Source: Augochlora pura (Eukaryota > Arthropoda > Insecta > Hymenoptera > Halictidae). From it: a DNA stretch of 64,000 nucleotides. Below are positions 12,682 through 24,414 of the stretch, one piece after another. Each line of letters starts with the position of its first letter. Positions within the stretch are counted from its first letter, which is position 1. The translations under genes were made by a program, and so were the position numbers. The stretch lies in assembly GCF_028453695.1 (NCBI RefSeq), contig NC_135778.1:3358166-3422165 (forward strand). The letters run 5' to 3'. The notes below the pieces were generated by a model, which was given only the letters and a program-made list of their open reading frames with translations, had not been told where the DNA came from and made no database searches.

Positions 12682-12776
12682 TTAACCAGTCAGCTATTTC
12701 CGACGATTATACTCGCGGCAAGAAAACGTCGACGTCCCGACGAGTATACTCGTCGAAACCGAAGCCGACTGGTTGA
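12682..12776. mobile_element. Short TTAA-bounded fold-back
   Basis: Ends TTAACCAGTC and GACTGGTTGA are inverted, and the arms continue (cgacgattatactcg against cgagtatactcgtcg), so almost the whole 95 bases can fold into one hairpin. It sits directly after the NUMT and before a sequence gap. Confidence 0.5.
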
Positions 12777-12965
12777 AAACGTCTCGCCATACCCGGCGTC
12801 GTTCATTTCCTTCGAAGTAGTAGAAGTATTCGCGGGCGAATTATGCGGCCGTTAAAGACTTCAGATCGAGGGTAAAGGGGTTCCACTGTTCCGAAAGAAA
12901 CGTAACTCTATTATTCGTTCCGGTCGGAAAAGTTATTCAATTATAACGGAATATAGCGTCCCTCT

Positions 12966-13065
12966 NNNNNNNNNNNNNNNNNNNNNNNNNNNNNNNNNNN
13001 NNNNNNNNNNNNNNNNNNNNNNNNNNNNNNNNNNNNNNNNNNNNNNNNNNNNNNNNNNNNNNNNN
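12966..13065. other. Assembly gap, 100 N
   Basis: A run of exactly 100 N, usually a gap of unknown size. Confidence 0.99.
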
Positions 13066-13638
13066 CGCCAAGCAAGTTCCCCGCGCGATAAAACTCGACG
13101 GGAACTGTTCGCGCGCGGCCCGGTGTGTTCGCGCCAGCGTGCCCGACTTTATCCCCTAATCGTTTCCACCCTCTCGGCTCCTCTGGCAACGGGAGATCGT
13201 GAAAAATAGCGATATCGACGCGTGTGCGACGGGCGCGGCAACGGCGACGGCATCGACGGCGGAGGGCGAGACGCCGAAAATCCACGCGAAACATCGTGCT
13301 TCCCACCGAGAGACCGGCAGCCAAGTGGCGCGGATCGTTACTATCGGGCCGTCACCATCTCATTAGCAGACGAAGCCTAACAACCGTTTGGCTCGCCGGG
13401 GCTGCGGCGTAGAATATAGTCGGTGTCGCGTGGTGCTCGGTCATCGGTTCGGGGCACACACGATGAAACTGAAACGTGTGCCGGCGACGATCGATTTTCT
13501 GCACGTGTTCAGGTACGGAATTGGAAAAACTTGGCTTTCGGTTACTGAACTTTAATTAACGGCGGCGGTAGACCGTGCCCCGGACGTCACGCAGTTATGA
13601 GAAAACCGTAGTGAAACGAAACACGAGAACCGAGAGAG

Positions 13639-13670
13639 TGGGGGGAGGGGGGGGGGGGGGGGGGGGGAGG
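13639..13670. repeat. Poly-G tract
   Basis: Thirty-one of 32 bases are G or part of GGGGGGA; length in the assembly is unreliable for such runs. Confidence 0.9.
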
Positions 13671-14173
13671 CTGTGAACGACGACGCACGAAGACGCTGCG
13701 AGAATTTTTGGATACCCTGCTGCGTCGGTTCGAATCCGTGGAGATCCGTCGGAGGAAAGGTAACCGATAATTATCTTTTCTCTCTGCGGAGTCGTCGGGG
13801 ATTATTTTATTTACACGTTTCGACAGAATGATGGACGCCGGGCCATTGATTTCACCGTTTGAATAAGTCTACTGTTGTTTGACGGATTGATTATGTCTTT
13901 GGACGCTTTGAGCACTGTGTGTACGACTTTAAGAAGATTATCTATTACTGTCTACTACTGTGGCTACTGCGTTTCAGTAGATTATCTCCGTTTATCTCTG
14001 TATTTTGGCAAACAGAGCAGCGTGTACGTTTGGCTGCATTTATTTGGGCAAATCGATCACCGTCTATATTTAGCTACATAATTTAATGATTATGTTATTA
14101 TTTAATATGTAACGGTTACTTATTACATCTGTTATTTACATGTTATTATTTAATAACAATATTACACGTTTGT

Positions 14174-14453
14174 GATTCGATAATTATATTATCCAAGCTC
14201 GCAGTCTATGTTTGCCTATATTTTTTAACATAATTGCTACTAGATAGGTTTCAAATGCAATTGTCCCTCGTCCACTTTTGTGTACAAAAATTCAATTACA
14301 ATTGTGTACAACAATTCGATAATTATATTATTCAAGCTCGCAGTCTATGTTTGCCTATATTTTTTAATATAATTGCTACTAGATAGATTTCAAATGTAAA
14401 TATCCCTCGCCCATTTTTGTGTACGCTTTACGAACAAATCTCATTCAGCTGCG
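14174..14453. repeat. 140-bp direct tandem duplication
   Basis: Two copies starting attcgataattatattat at 14174 and 14314; both contain aagctcgcagtctatgtttg and attgctactagatag. Confidence 0.85.
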
Positions 14454-14499
14454 CCTATATTCTTTAACATATCAGATACTATACAAGTTTCCAACCAAA

Positions 14500-14840
14500 C
14501 TAAAAATTGCCCACATTCGCGCGCAATCTTTAAATATAAATCGACGTCCATCCACGTTCGCCGGCGCTGTTAAGCGAATTGCTGGTATTTCAGTAAAACC
14601 GTCGTCGTCCCCGCGTTCGTCAACATTCTTTCGACGAATTGACCCTCGTCCACGTTCCACAACATCCTTCAGGACAAACGGCCCGCGCTTCTCTCTACGT
14701 ACGTCCACATTCTTCAGACGGATCGATCCCCTGTCTACGTTTGCCCACGTTTTCGAGCGAATCGGTCGCCGTACACGTTTTTAAAGAAACCTGGTCCCTC
14801 TCCGTCTACGTTTGTCTACACCCTTCGGAGCAAATTGATC
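14500..14840. repeat. Degenerate minisatellite of a 'cgtccacgtt...cgaa' motif
   Basis: The words cgtccacgtt, cgtccacatt, cgtctacgttt and gtctacgtttgcccacg recur every 35-70 bases between gacgaatt, gacggatcg and gagcgaatcgg. The copies are diverged and the period is irregular. Weak relatives of the motif extend back to about 14020. Confidence 0.45.
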
Positions 14841-15699
14841 GGCGCCGAGAAAACAGACCCCTCCCCCCCTGGACTCCGTCCATTCGGTCACGGAAGGAAA
14901 ATTGAGCAATGCGCGCGCGCGCGTCTCAATGAGTTTTCTCTTTTGTTCCCGGTGTTTTTCGGTCGGCGCTATAAATAAGCTCAATAATTCCGTGGTACGA
15001 TGACCCCCCTTAAAGACTATCCCCGGTGCGTAACGAGCCGCTCGGAACGGCCGGCCTTCCAATCACTGGCGTGTTTTCTCCGCGAGGGTATACATGCCCC
15101 CTCCTCCCTCCCCTCCATCCTCGATTACGACACCCGTGACCCCGGCTACTCGCCGAGCAACGCAACAAACACGGCTCGATAACCCGTGGCGCGTTAAAAG
15201 ATACATAGTTTGTGTGTACGCACACGATCGGACGGGCGCATGTGCATTTCTCCGGATCCGGCTTTCTTACGACTGGGATGTGTCCCCGACACACCAGGTG
15301 GCGTTCGTCCGCCACGAGGAATCCCGGAAAAGCCATGGGGATGTCGCCGAGTCGACCAACCCCTCGAATTTTGCTTCGAGGGTCCAACGCCATTTCTGGC
15401 GATCGCTGCTCTGTTCTCTGCTTAGTTTTCTGAATTTGGACCGTGAAAACGTGTTGCTTTACTAGAGTTGAAGAATTAGAGTTAAAATTATTTTTCAGAC
15501 TAGAATATGTCCTAAAATGAGTCTTCTACCTGCGATTAATTATTATTGAACAGAGTGCTTATTTTATTTCACCGAACTTTCAGTGTATTTTCAGAGTAAA
15601 GATATTCCAAGAGATACAAGTATTTATTAAATACAGTACTCACGCTTCCTGTGGGTTAATAATTTATTTCTGTATCGAATGAAATACTTAATCGACTTT

Positions 15700-15908
15700 A
15701 CAAGTCTGAAGTAATTTCTCTGGCATATAGCATTTCCATATTATATAAAAAAGTATATTTTATGTATTTGTGATTGATTCTTGTCATTCGTAATAACGTA
15801 ACATAACCTTAACAATTATTTTAAATATAACCTTTGTTAGTATAGAGATTATTTTGATAGAATAATTTTATGGTGCCTCACAGTCACCGCTCGAGTGCAA
15901 AGGGTTAA
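15700..15908. mobile_element. TTAA-flanked MITE, 'CCCTTTGC' subfamily, left end decayed
   Basis: The right end gctcgagtgcaaagggTTAA is clear. The interior (gattgattcttgtcatt, gtaacataacct, tagtatagagattatttt, tttatggtgcct) matches the copy at 18939. The left end could not be fixed exactly. Confidence 0.6.
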
Positions 15909-16423
15909 TAAAGGACGAAACGGTCGGGCGCGCGGCATTTTAACTGCGCGGGCATCATTTGCAGATGTCATAAAAGTCGGACAACCTGTTTCGGACGAGC
16001 ATCAATGATAATCTCTCCTAGTACGCAGACATGGAGATAGAATGGGGAATGGGAGGGGGGAGACCCTCCGAGGCGATCGCGTAAAACGAGTATTCGGCTG
16101 ACCGGTCCGCGAACGTTTACGCAAGCGCTTTATTGCGTAGATTCGCAGAAAAAAAAAAACGGGTCACCGACAGCCGGCTACTTTCATCCCCCTTTCGGAA
16201 TCTTAACGACGTTTTTCTACGAATCTCGCGCGGAACGCGAACGCATGCAAATAAATGTTGCGCTTTGCATACCCGATATGTACAAACGTGTCCGCGTGCC
16301 GCCGGCAGAACCGTTTGCGGTACGCCTCGATAATTGCATTCAATTTATACGCGGTTCGATCATTTCTCACGGTTTTTTTCTGCGCCACGGTTCGCGAAAC
16401 GAACGCCGCGGCACCGGGGGCTT

Positions 16424-16460
16424 GCAAAATTGCTTGCAAAATTGCTTGCAAAATTGCTCG
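16424..16460. repeat. 12-bp tandem repeat, three copies
   Basis: gcttgcaaaatt repeated three times. Confidence 0.85.
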
Positions 16461-17002
16461 CGTATAAGCGCAACGCAAACAAAAAAAATGCATTACAATG
16501 CGTCTGGGGGGGGTGAAAAAAACCGTGAACGCTGCATCATAGTTGCACCGTTTGAACGATGTTTCATAATGACGCGCACTTTGCTATTCCTTTTTGCAAA
16601 TGGAAAACCGGTTTGAAAAATATCGAACTGATATTTATAGGAAATTTTCGAAAGCAAGACCGACACGTGGCCCGCTGGCGGCGCGCACGCCGCTCGCTAT
16701 ATTATCTGCTGATACTCCAGCGCCACGGGTACACGCCGCGTATCTTTCGCACTAATTACCTGGTGCATCCGCTCGCTCATACAGCGAACCCGTAAACATA
16801 AATACGCGTATTTAATTTTGAGCAGCCTCACCATATATGAAAGTCGTAATTCGGTGGCGGCAGCCAAGTACTGCTTTCGGTAGCATGCCCGCACTGTTTC
16901 CATCTTTATAATTGAACACTGATAACAGAGGATGGAAGGACTGCGAATACCAGCCAGAAATCCAATCATGTTTTGCATATAAATGCGTACAAGTGCATAT
17001 AT

Positions 17003-17031
17003 AGTATATATATATATATATATACATATAT
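17003..17031. repeat. AT microsatellite
   Basis: About 28 bases of alternating TA with two interruptions. Confidence 0.9.
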
Positions 17032-17415
17032 CTTGGACATTTTCTGCATATCTGAATACGTTATACCGACGCGTAAACAGCAGCGCGGTCTACTAATGAC
17101 TCTTTCAGCTTTGCGTTGCACCTGAAGCAAATAGGATCGAATGTCACCTTATTTCCAATTACATTAAGCTAATTACTTTACGGATAAAGCGGCGAGCAGG
17201 GCGAACGAAACGAACGGTGTTATTGTTCGTCGAGGAAATGTTAAACATTCTACACTGTTAATGATCGAAGAAGTTCTTTAAAGAATCTTCTTAAAAGATT
17301 TATTATTAACATATGGTCAATATGGTTAAGTTAATTTATAGGAGCCCTTGTAATTTGTTTCGCTTGTCTTTCCAACATTTCTGCATGACTGCGCAATGCT
17401 CTTACCACGGCATTT

Positions 17416-17615
17416 TTAACCCCTTTAGACGCTGTAATAACGAGTCAGACTCGCGATTAAAATTTCACTAAATATGAATATAAAATAAATCTAATTTATT
17501 TTAAATCGAAAACAAATTTAATTCTTCTGTTATCCAAGTACAGAAACGGAAGTAAATAATTATAAAATAGGAGTTGTCTAGTCCTATTATGATCGCATTA
17601 CCGACGAAGGGTTGA
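17416..17615. mobile_element. TTAA-flanked MITE, 'GAGTCAGACTC' subfamily
   Basis: It begins TTAACCCCTTTAGACG and ends gaaggGTTGA. The left part carries cgagtcagactcgcga, followed by AT-rich sequence alignable with the copy at 22287. Confidence 0.5.
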
Positions 17616-18000
17616 TCAACGCTAAAGCAGCGACGAATTTAAAGCCTCGTCGGATATAAACTATAACTCTAGACTCGCGTTAATAAAACGCAAACAGCAC
17701 TTTAATTTTACGTCATCGCCGCGGATCTTCTGGTCGAAGGGAACCGTCCGGTTTTTAATTTTCATGGGAACGCGAATTTGCATAACGATCCTTACATGTG
17801 ACGCGACAAAGCTCCCGCCCCGCCCCATAAACCTATTCCCACGGCGAAGGCTATCTTTATCTAGCCCCTCAACGGCTAGATAAATTCTGGAAATTAGATC
17901 CTGAATATCGCGTTATCCCGGCGAAAATCGCGGACGAATTTTAATTAAGAAATCTATAAGTGTGGGTCAGGAGCGAAGGAACAAAGAGAAAGAAGAAAGA

Positions 18001-18025
18001 AAGAGAGAGAGAGAGAGAGAGAGAT
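18001..18025. repeat. GA microsatellite
   Basis: (GA)n of about 24 bases. Confidence 0.9.
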
Positions 18026-18591
18026 ACCCGCGTCCGCTACCCTTTGAAGTGTTCATCGATTTACCGTCGCTCCATCGCCGCCGGAATTTCGCGAGCGCTA
18101 ATTTAGAAACGGTCCCGCGAAACTGAACGGACGTCGTTCCCGCGCGCGCGCGCGCAGCGTCAGAGCTTTCCAGGCGTCGTTTTTTTTCAGTTTTGCTCTT
18201 GTTCGAGCCGGTAACACAACTGCGAAATGTTTTCCGTCCATTGTTTTCGTCGGCGCGATTTACGGGGAAGCGAGCAGAAAATTACGCGAACGGTGCCCGC
18301 GGAACAGGAGGGGCGGGTGAGGGGAGGGAGAGGCGGCGGAAAAAGAAAAAATGGAAAAAGACTTAGGGGGTGTAAGCTTTGTTTGCCAAGGCGCGATTAC
18401 AATAATTCTTGCGGCGATTTAAAATCATTCCGCGCGAAACTTTACGGGCGGAGAGAGTTTAAATTGAAGCGAGTTTAATTTTATTATACGGTCCGGGCTT
18501 CGCGAGCAATTGTGCGTCGCCGGTCCAGCGCCGCGCCGCGCGACGGCTTTGTTTTCCAAAAGAACCCGACGACGCCTTCTGCCGAGCAGTG

Positions 18592-18643
18592 CCCCCCCCC
18601 CCCCCCCCCACCCCCCCCCCTTTTCCCCCCCCCCCACCACCCC
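18592..18643. repeat. Poly-C tract, interrupted
   Basis: About 50 bases almost all C, with a TTTT and single A interruptions. Confidence 0.9.
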
Positions 18644-18782
18644 GGACGCTAGACGCGAGAAATACATTCGTAGCGACGGTAAATGTACCGTGAATTCGTT
18701 CGAGCACTGTTCGCGATACGCGCAGTTAATTATCTCCGGGTGTAATTCATTATCTCCGCCGGTCCACGCGCAAACGAACTTA

Positions 18783-18938
18783 TTAACCCCTTAGCGTACG
18801 TCGACGAGTCCGACGAGCGACGAAAATTACGGTAATCAATTATTAAGTGTGGATATTATTCTATTCTCTTTGGAATTGGTATAAAATTCTTGTCGTTAAT
18901 ATTTAAGCATTCAAATGAATTCAAGCACGGAATAAATG
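18783..18938. mobile_element. Partial TTAA-type repeat next to another copy
   Basis: A left end TTAACCCCTTAGCGTACG with cgacgagtccgacgagcg starts here, but no right end is visible before the next element begins at 18939. It may be a fragment cut by that insertion. Confidence 0.35.
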
Positions 18939-19180
18939 TTAACCCTTTGCACTCGAAGCCATTTCAACTACGAATCTAAAGTAACATCTTTGGGTTACAG
19001 TATCTCTATTTTATATAACAAAGTGCATGCATAACAAAGTTTCATGCATATGTAATTGATTCTTGTCATTCGCGTCTACGTAACATAACCTCAACAATTT
19101 TTCAGATGCAAATATTATTAGTATAGAGATTATTTTGCAATGCGATTGAGGACAATTTTATGGTGCCTTACAGTGCCGAT
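18939..19180. mobile_element. TTAA-flanked MITE, 'CCCTTTGC' subfamily
   Basis: The left end TTAACCCTTTGCACTCGAAG is intact. The interior matches the copies at 10950 and 15700 (acagtatctctattttat, tagtatagagattatttt, tttatggtgcc). The right end is decayed near cagtgccgat. Confidence 0.6.
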
Positions 19181-20303
19181 GATAATAATAAACGTCGAAT
19201 TTTCTTTCCGCACATTACGTCCCGTGCTTTATTGAAATTTCTTTTAGCAATTATGGCGTTTCAGCTATTAATTTTCTCATTATGTCGGAAGAAATATCCT
19301 CCCATTTTGCCTGCAATGGTTATGTCAAAGTTGGCGACGGTTCCCATAAATGTTTTTCAGATTTTATCGAGATCCTGATGAGTTTTAATGAATGAATTTC
19401 TCGGATGATAATTTAATTTCGAATAATAATCTCATCAGCAGTTACTGCACAATATTACTGAAAAATAATTTGTTAAATTATAGATGCAATAGTTTTGTCA
19501 TCTTCGATATTGATTCGTAAAATACCAATAAGAAAGGGTTACCAAATCGGAATTCTGAATCGTTTTACAGCTTCGACGCGTAATAAATTCACTTACGAGC
19601 ACCGTTCATTAAATAGTATAAAAACCGTGAACTTACGTCTCGCTGCCGAAGCACGGAAAAATAATTTGTAAACGCCGGTTCAATTAATAAAGCGACTTTG
19701 ATGTTTGGTGGCCATTCGTCGAATTGAATTTTGTTAACATCAAAGCGGATTTCAATCGGCCGGAGAAGTCAATTGGCTTCGATAAAGTCGACTCGAATAA
19801 ATTTCAATCGGGTCCGTTCGAGTGCTTTTGTAGACTCGCTAGTATTTATGCATTTAGGTGTGCCCGTTGTCGGTCGCGCCGGGCTTTATCGGAATTTTGA
19901 TTAGTCGAAGGGACCTGTTATCCGAAACGTGTGTAGAATGAGCGACGCGTCCCGCAGTCGCGCGACGCGGCTCGCGGAGTAATAATGTTTACATATTTGA
20001 ACACGTGTATTCCGTGTGCCCCAAATGTCGGGTTCGTTGCCTTCGGCATATCTATGTATAGAGTTCATTTATGCTCGGTGGTAGAGTAGATTGCGGATCT
20101 TGTTGCAACATCAATGGTAGGTGACAGCTCCTAGAGACGAGCCGGTTTATACATTTCGCGATTAAATCGCGCGATATCGCTGGCATTCGAACGGGTATTA
20201 ACCTCTCAGCCCGGATTTCCCGCGAATAAAATTTGTCATACCTAAATTACCATTTTTCTTAATATATATTTTTTAATAATTTTTAATAATTTTATTAATT
20301 ACT

Positions 20304-20390
20304 ATGATAGCATTGTAGGGTTAGGTTTTTGTAAGCCGAGTCCAATTTCTTGGCCGTGAGGCTGAAAAGAAATAAATATATATATAGTAT
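20304..20390 (+). mobile_element. Second copy of the same LINE 3' tail
   Basis: This segment repeats the 3' UTR end seen at about 5540-5612: ttaggtttttgtaagcc, tccaatttct, ggccgtgaggctg and a terminal aaataaatatatata. Nothing of the coding part remains, so this is a heavily 5'-truncated insertion of the same family. Confidence 0.75.
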
Positions 20391-20426
20391 AAATTACATA
20401 TATTTTTTTCTCAGTTGTACATTAAT

Positions 20427-20705
20427 TGTTGACTTTAATAAATTTATTAAGACGGGCCCCGTTTGTATCTACGCGCCCTGATGCGCTTCCTGGATGCCCC
20501 GACATCTAGGACTCGCCTCGCGCCTCGTACTCCAGCGAGCATGCGCAACGGCGCCGCTTACTGTCTATTGTCTCTTGCCTTTTTGTCTAGCACGTTTTTC
20601 TTCAGTGTCGAATAATTCCATTTTTATCTTACATATTAAATAAAGCTTGCGATATATAGTGAACGTGTCCTCTGTGTATCACCGCCACTTAATCTGCGTT
20701 CAACA
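20427..20705 (+). mobile_element. Possible solo LTR
   Basis: The 279-base block starts TGTTGAC and ends GTTCAACA, short inverted ends as in LTRs. It is GC-rich inside AT-rich flanks and contains an AATAAA (about 20639) near its right part. No second copy, primer-binding site, coding region or clean target duplication was found, so this is a suggestion only. Confidence 0.35.
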
Positions 20706-21848
20706 AAATTAATAAAGCAATTGAACGAAGCACGAAACATTCGCGAAAGCCGGTAAAGTCGCGCGTCTTGTTTAAGAGGTTAGAATACCCTGGAACTGTT
20801 CACGAATTTTTGCGAGAACCGCGCTATATTACAGAACATCGAAACGGTAAAAACGTATAAGATTTAGTTCATTATAGCTAATTACCGAGCTGCTTGATAG
20901 CTCGTAAGTTGCACACCGTTTCCCGAGAGCAATATAATAGTAAATAAGGTGCTACTATTCTTCTCATAAATTGCAGAAAATGGTAAAATCAGCGATCATT
21001 TAAATACCGTTTAAAAATCTGTGATCGATGGCTGGAAGATTCTTTATAAATTTTTTAATAGCAAATCGACCGTGAATCAACGAATAGCGAGGCACACCTG
21101 CATCGCGATATTCAATCGTTGAAAACCGTATTAATATATTTTGCGACGAATGTTGCGTTATTCCAAGCAGTTTCATTGTTTTACGGGCACGCGGGCGCCG
21201 CAAAGCGCATACAAAGCTCACACGGTTGAATAATGAAATAGAAGCTCTAGCAGACTACGGCGAAGTCTTCGCTAAAAAATTTGCGGCCGGCTTCGCGGAC
21301 GGAATGTTTGCTCTCTTTCTCTTCCTCTCTCTAATCTTGTAACAAGGAAAAAAGCGGCGATTCCAGCGGACGAGAAGTTTTACGATCAAGTATTCGATTA
21401 AAACGCCGAAAACGTTTCTCCCTTAAACGGTTCGCGACGATAACAAATTCCTGATTATTTTACCGGTTGTTAAATAAAAAAAATTCCCCCCGAAATGATA
21501 AACAGACGCGGGGAAAAGGGTAGCCGGACAAGGAACAACGAAAACATTTTCGTTGCAAAAAACCACGGTTTAGAAAAATCCGCGCGTTTGACGGTTCTCG
21601 CCGCGGCTTACGTCTGACAATATTTTTTTGCGCTCGGCAGGATTTGTTACAGGTTCGTTAACATGCCGCGGATGAACTTTTGCGACCCGGCTATTGTTTA
21701 AATAATTTCACCATGTTGCGGAAACATCTGCGAAAAACACGCGCGAGCCGTATTTTTCGAAATTCTAACGTTCCGCGGTGTGGCTCGTTTTTTGTTACAA
21801 TGGCCGGTGCTGTTAAACTTGAACAATCGTAGACTGCTATTAATTGCT

Positions 21849-21933
21849 TATTTGTACTTGTTCGTTGTTGTAATTAATACGCTTGTTCGTAGTTGTAATT
21901 GATACGCTTTTTTGTTGTTCTAATGAATACGTT
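21849..21933. repeat. About 28-bp tandem repeat, three copies
   Basis: Units of the form cttgttcgttgttgtaatta plus atacg, with diverged third copy. Confidence 0.7.
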
Positions 21934-22286
21934 TGTTTCGGTCGTGCGAATTTGAACTTATTTGATAGAACAGTTGATTTTGACTTTTCATTCGATACTT
22001 TAACGACAAATAATAACGCGATAAACATTAGCAGTCCGCGGGACCGCTATTAGCGGTTACGTAAGTTTTAATAGGCGCGGTGGTTACGGGTTAAACCGAA
22101 AGCAAATTATGAACCATTAAATTTCTGATGAACAGAGGATAAGCGCTCGGGGTAAGTTTCTTAACGGTTCGCGAACGGTGCCGGGTCATTTCTGACAACA
22201 GAACCTTTTACCATTTATTTTTGTCGTAACGTTTCGGGCGCCCTAATTTAAGGTCGAACGCGACTCAACAGCTTTTTGTGACTTTT

Positions 22287-22531
22287 ATAACCCTTCGCGC
22301 TGCAACAACTTGACAGACTCGTGACGGAGATTTCGTACATAACCTACTTAATATGAACTTCATGCATTTCTTCTAAATTGAAATCAAATTTGATTCGCCT
22401 GTTATTAAAACCTAGGAATAAATGTTGATGAAAATATACGATAAACAAAAATTCTATCGTTCTTTTAGGGAAATTATTAAAAATAAGATATTGGTGATTA
22501 AGGTAGCTGAAACAATAGTACAAGGGGTTAA
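22287..22531. mobile_element. TTAA-type MITE, 'GAGTCAGACTC' subfamily
   Basis: The left end is ATAACCCTTCGCGC, the right end acaaggggTTAA. The interior cagactcgtgacggagattt and aacctacttaatatgaa matches, in opposite orientation, the element at 33872. Confidence 0.55.
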
Positions 22532-23321
22532 AGGTCGCTTGAACATACTGCTGTGAAATATATGCGTCGACATCTTTTCGAACGGAATAATATTTGAAAA
22601 ATTCGACTAAAATATTTGAATCTGTTTCGGATATTACATTGGTAGATAACTAACTATTGGACAATGAGAGGAAAAATATGCAAAAATTGCAATCGGCTCG
22701 AACGACGTCAACATTTTTTAATAAAGTCTTACCTTTACCTCTTTCAACCGGTCAATCGAGTATCTCAAATAATTAAATTAATTCATAAATCATAAATAAA
22801 TTCATACCAATTTAAAGAAGCTACTCTATTTAAACTATATAGAATACTATTCTTCCATAAACTATACAAGTCGAACAGCAAGAATATTCATACGTACCAC
22901 ACCTCGGCGCATCGCAAACTAAGCCCCGTGAGCGGCGTCGATTCTCCGCAGTTCGCACCCCCTTAAGAGGACGCGGTTCGCCGTTGTGACGGGACCGGGT
23001 CCGCAGCGCCGTTAATTAATACAGTAATCCGGCCACCGAGTGCTCCTGTCGGCCAGGAGTTTCCGGGCACCCAGTTATCCGCAGCTGGACGTATTTTTTT
23101 CGCCGTCGTTCAATCCGGCGCGCCACTGTTCGCCGGGGAACAGATCGTTGCCAGATAGAATATCGTCGTCGGACCGTGCCGGATCCGGTCGAAATGCATT
23201 TTACACAGTCCGATAGAGCCCCGGCAGCTCTTCCCTAATCCGTCTTACCTAATTAATGGCCGGCGGTAGATGGCACTGTCGAAGCCCGTTCGATACATCG
23301 TTACCGATCGGAGCCGCCGCC

Positions 23322-23342
23322 GCCCCCCCCCCCCCCCCCCCC
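23322..23342. repeat. Poly-C tract
   Basis: Twenty consecutive C after gccgccgccg. Confidence 0.9.
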
Positions 23343-24340
23343 TCCGGGCCGGCCTCCGCGCGATTTCTACCCTAATTCGGTTACTGTCACGGATAGAGGG
23401 TAACACGTCGCAGCGTGTCACGCGCTCCTCCTTTTTTTCTTTTATCTCTCCGCCGGCCCCGCACGGTCCTCCGCAACCTGCCACCCCAGTCCCCCGCACT
23501 TCTACCTCTCCACCTCCACCCCGCGCTCGGTTCAACCCCGTTGCACATCCCCTTCGCACCACCCCTCCCCCGGTTTCCGCGTGGAGCAGCAGCGTAGCTG
23601 CTTTTTCTTCTCCGTGATCTTTTTTCCGGCCGGCTCGCCCGTAAAACTGGGCGTGGCACACTCAGGATAGCATAAAGTTCAGCGCAGACCACGTCGACGT
23701 TATCTCTCCGTTCTTTTCTAGTTACGGTTTAACCCCGGCGACCACCCTCCCCGCCGTGCGAAACGCGTTTGCCTACAGCGGGCCGGCACTGCATCGCGTA
23801 ATTGCACCGGCGTACACTCTGTTTGTCCCTGACCCCCGGCATAATTGGAATTTTTATTGTTGCCCTCGACCTCATCCTATTCCTCCTCCTGCTGCCGTTG
23901 CCGTTGCTGCCTCCTATCGCTAGCTGTCCTGCCCCCAGCGTTCGCACAGGGGCAGACGGGTCTCCTTAGACCCGCCCCAACGGTGCCGCACTTGGCTCGA
24001 ACGCGACGGTTCAAAATTATTTCTCTCACTTAACGCGTCGCGAACGTACCGTCTAACTTGCTCGCTGTGTTTTAAAAGTTATTAATGACTCGGGGGCTGA
24101 CGCTGCACGCTGGACCAACTTATTCGTGGTATTTTAACCCGGAGGAAATAATTGTCGAATATGTTGAAAATTTAAGGCGGGTATATTATTTGAAAAATAA
24201 TAGTCTTTTGTGGAAATTAATTTTAGAGAATTCTGAGATCGTGAGCAATGTTAATTGACTCGATACAAGCTTGTATATTTATTTATAGTATCTCAACGTA
24301 GTAGAAATAATTTTAAGGATGAAGAGAGAAATGTTTAAGA

Positions 24341-24414
24341 AACTGCAACTTGTTAGAAACTGATTGCAACTTGTTAGAAACTGATTGCAACTTGTTAGAA
24401 ACTGATTGTAACTT
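24341..24414. repeat. 21-bp tandem repeat, about 3.5 copies
   Basis: gcaacttgttagaaactgatt repeated; the copies are almost identical, so the array is recent. Confidence 0.9.

Larger units (their letters stand above)
13066..20303. other. Non-coding stretch with repeats and three or four TTAA MITEs
   Basis: A GC-rich block at 13066-13800 resembles a promoter/5' UTR region but no gene could be built from it. The rest holds local duplications (14.2 kb), microsatellites and MITEs. No supportable coding exon. Confidence 0.45.

Noticed and set aside
13722..13745. tRNA-like B box ggttcgaatcc
   Set aside because: No cloverleaf can be formed with the preceding sequence.
23245..23692. Gly/Arg-rich and Pro-rich frames on opposite strands
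   Set aside because: Products of a GC-rich poly-C region, open in several frames; no gene structure.
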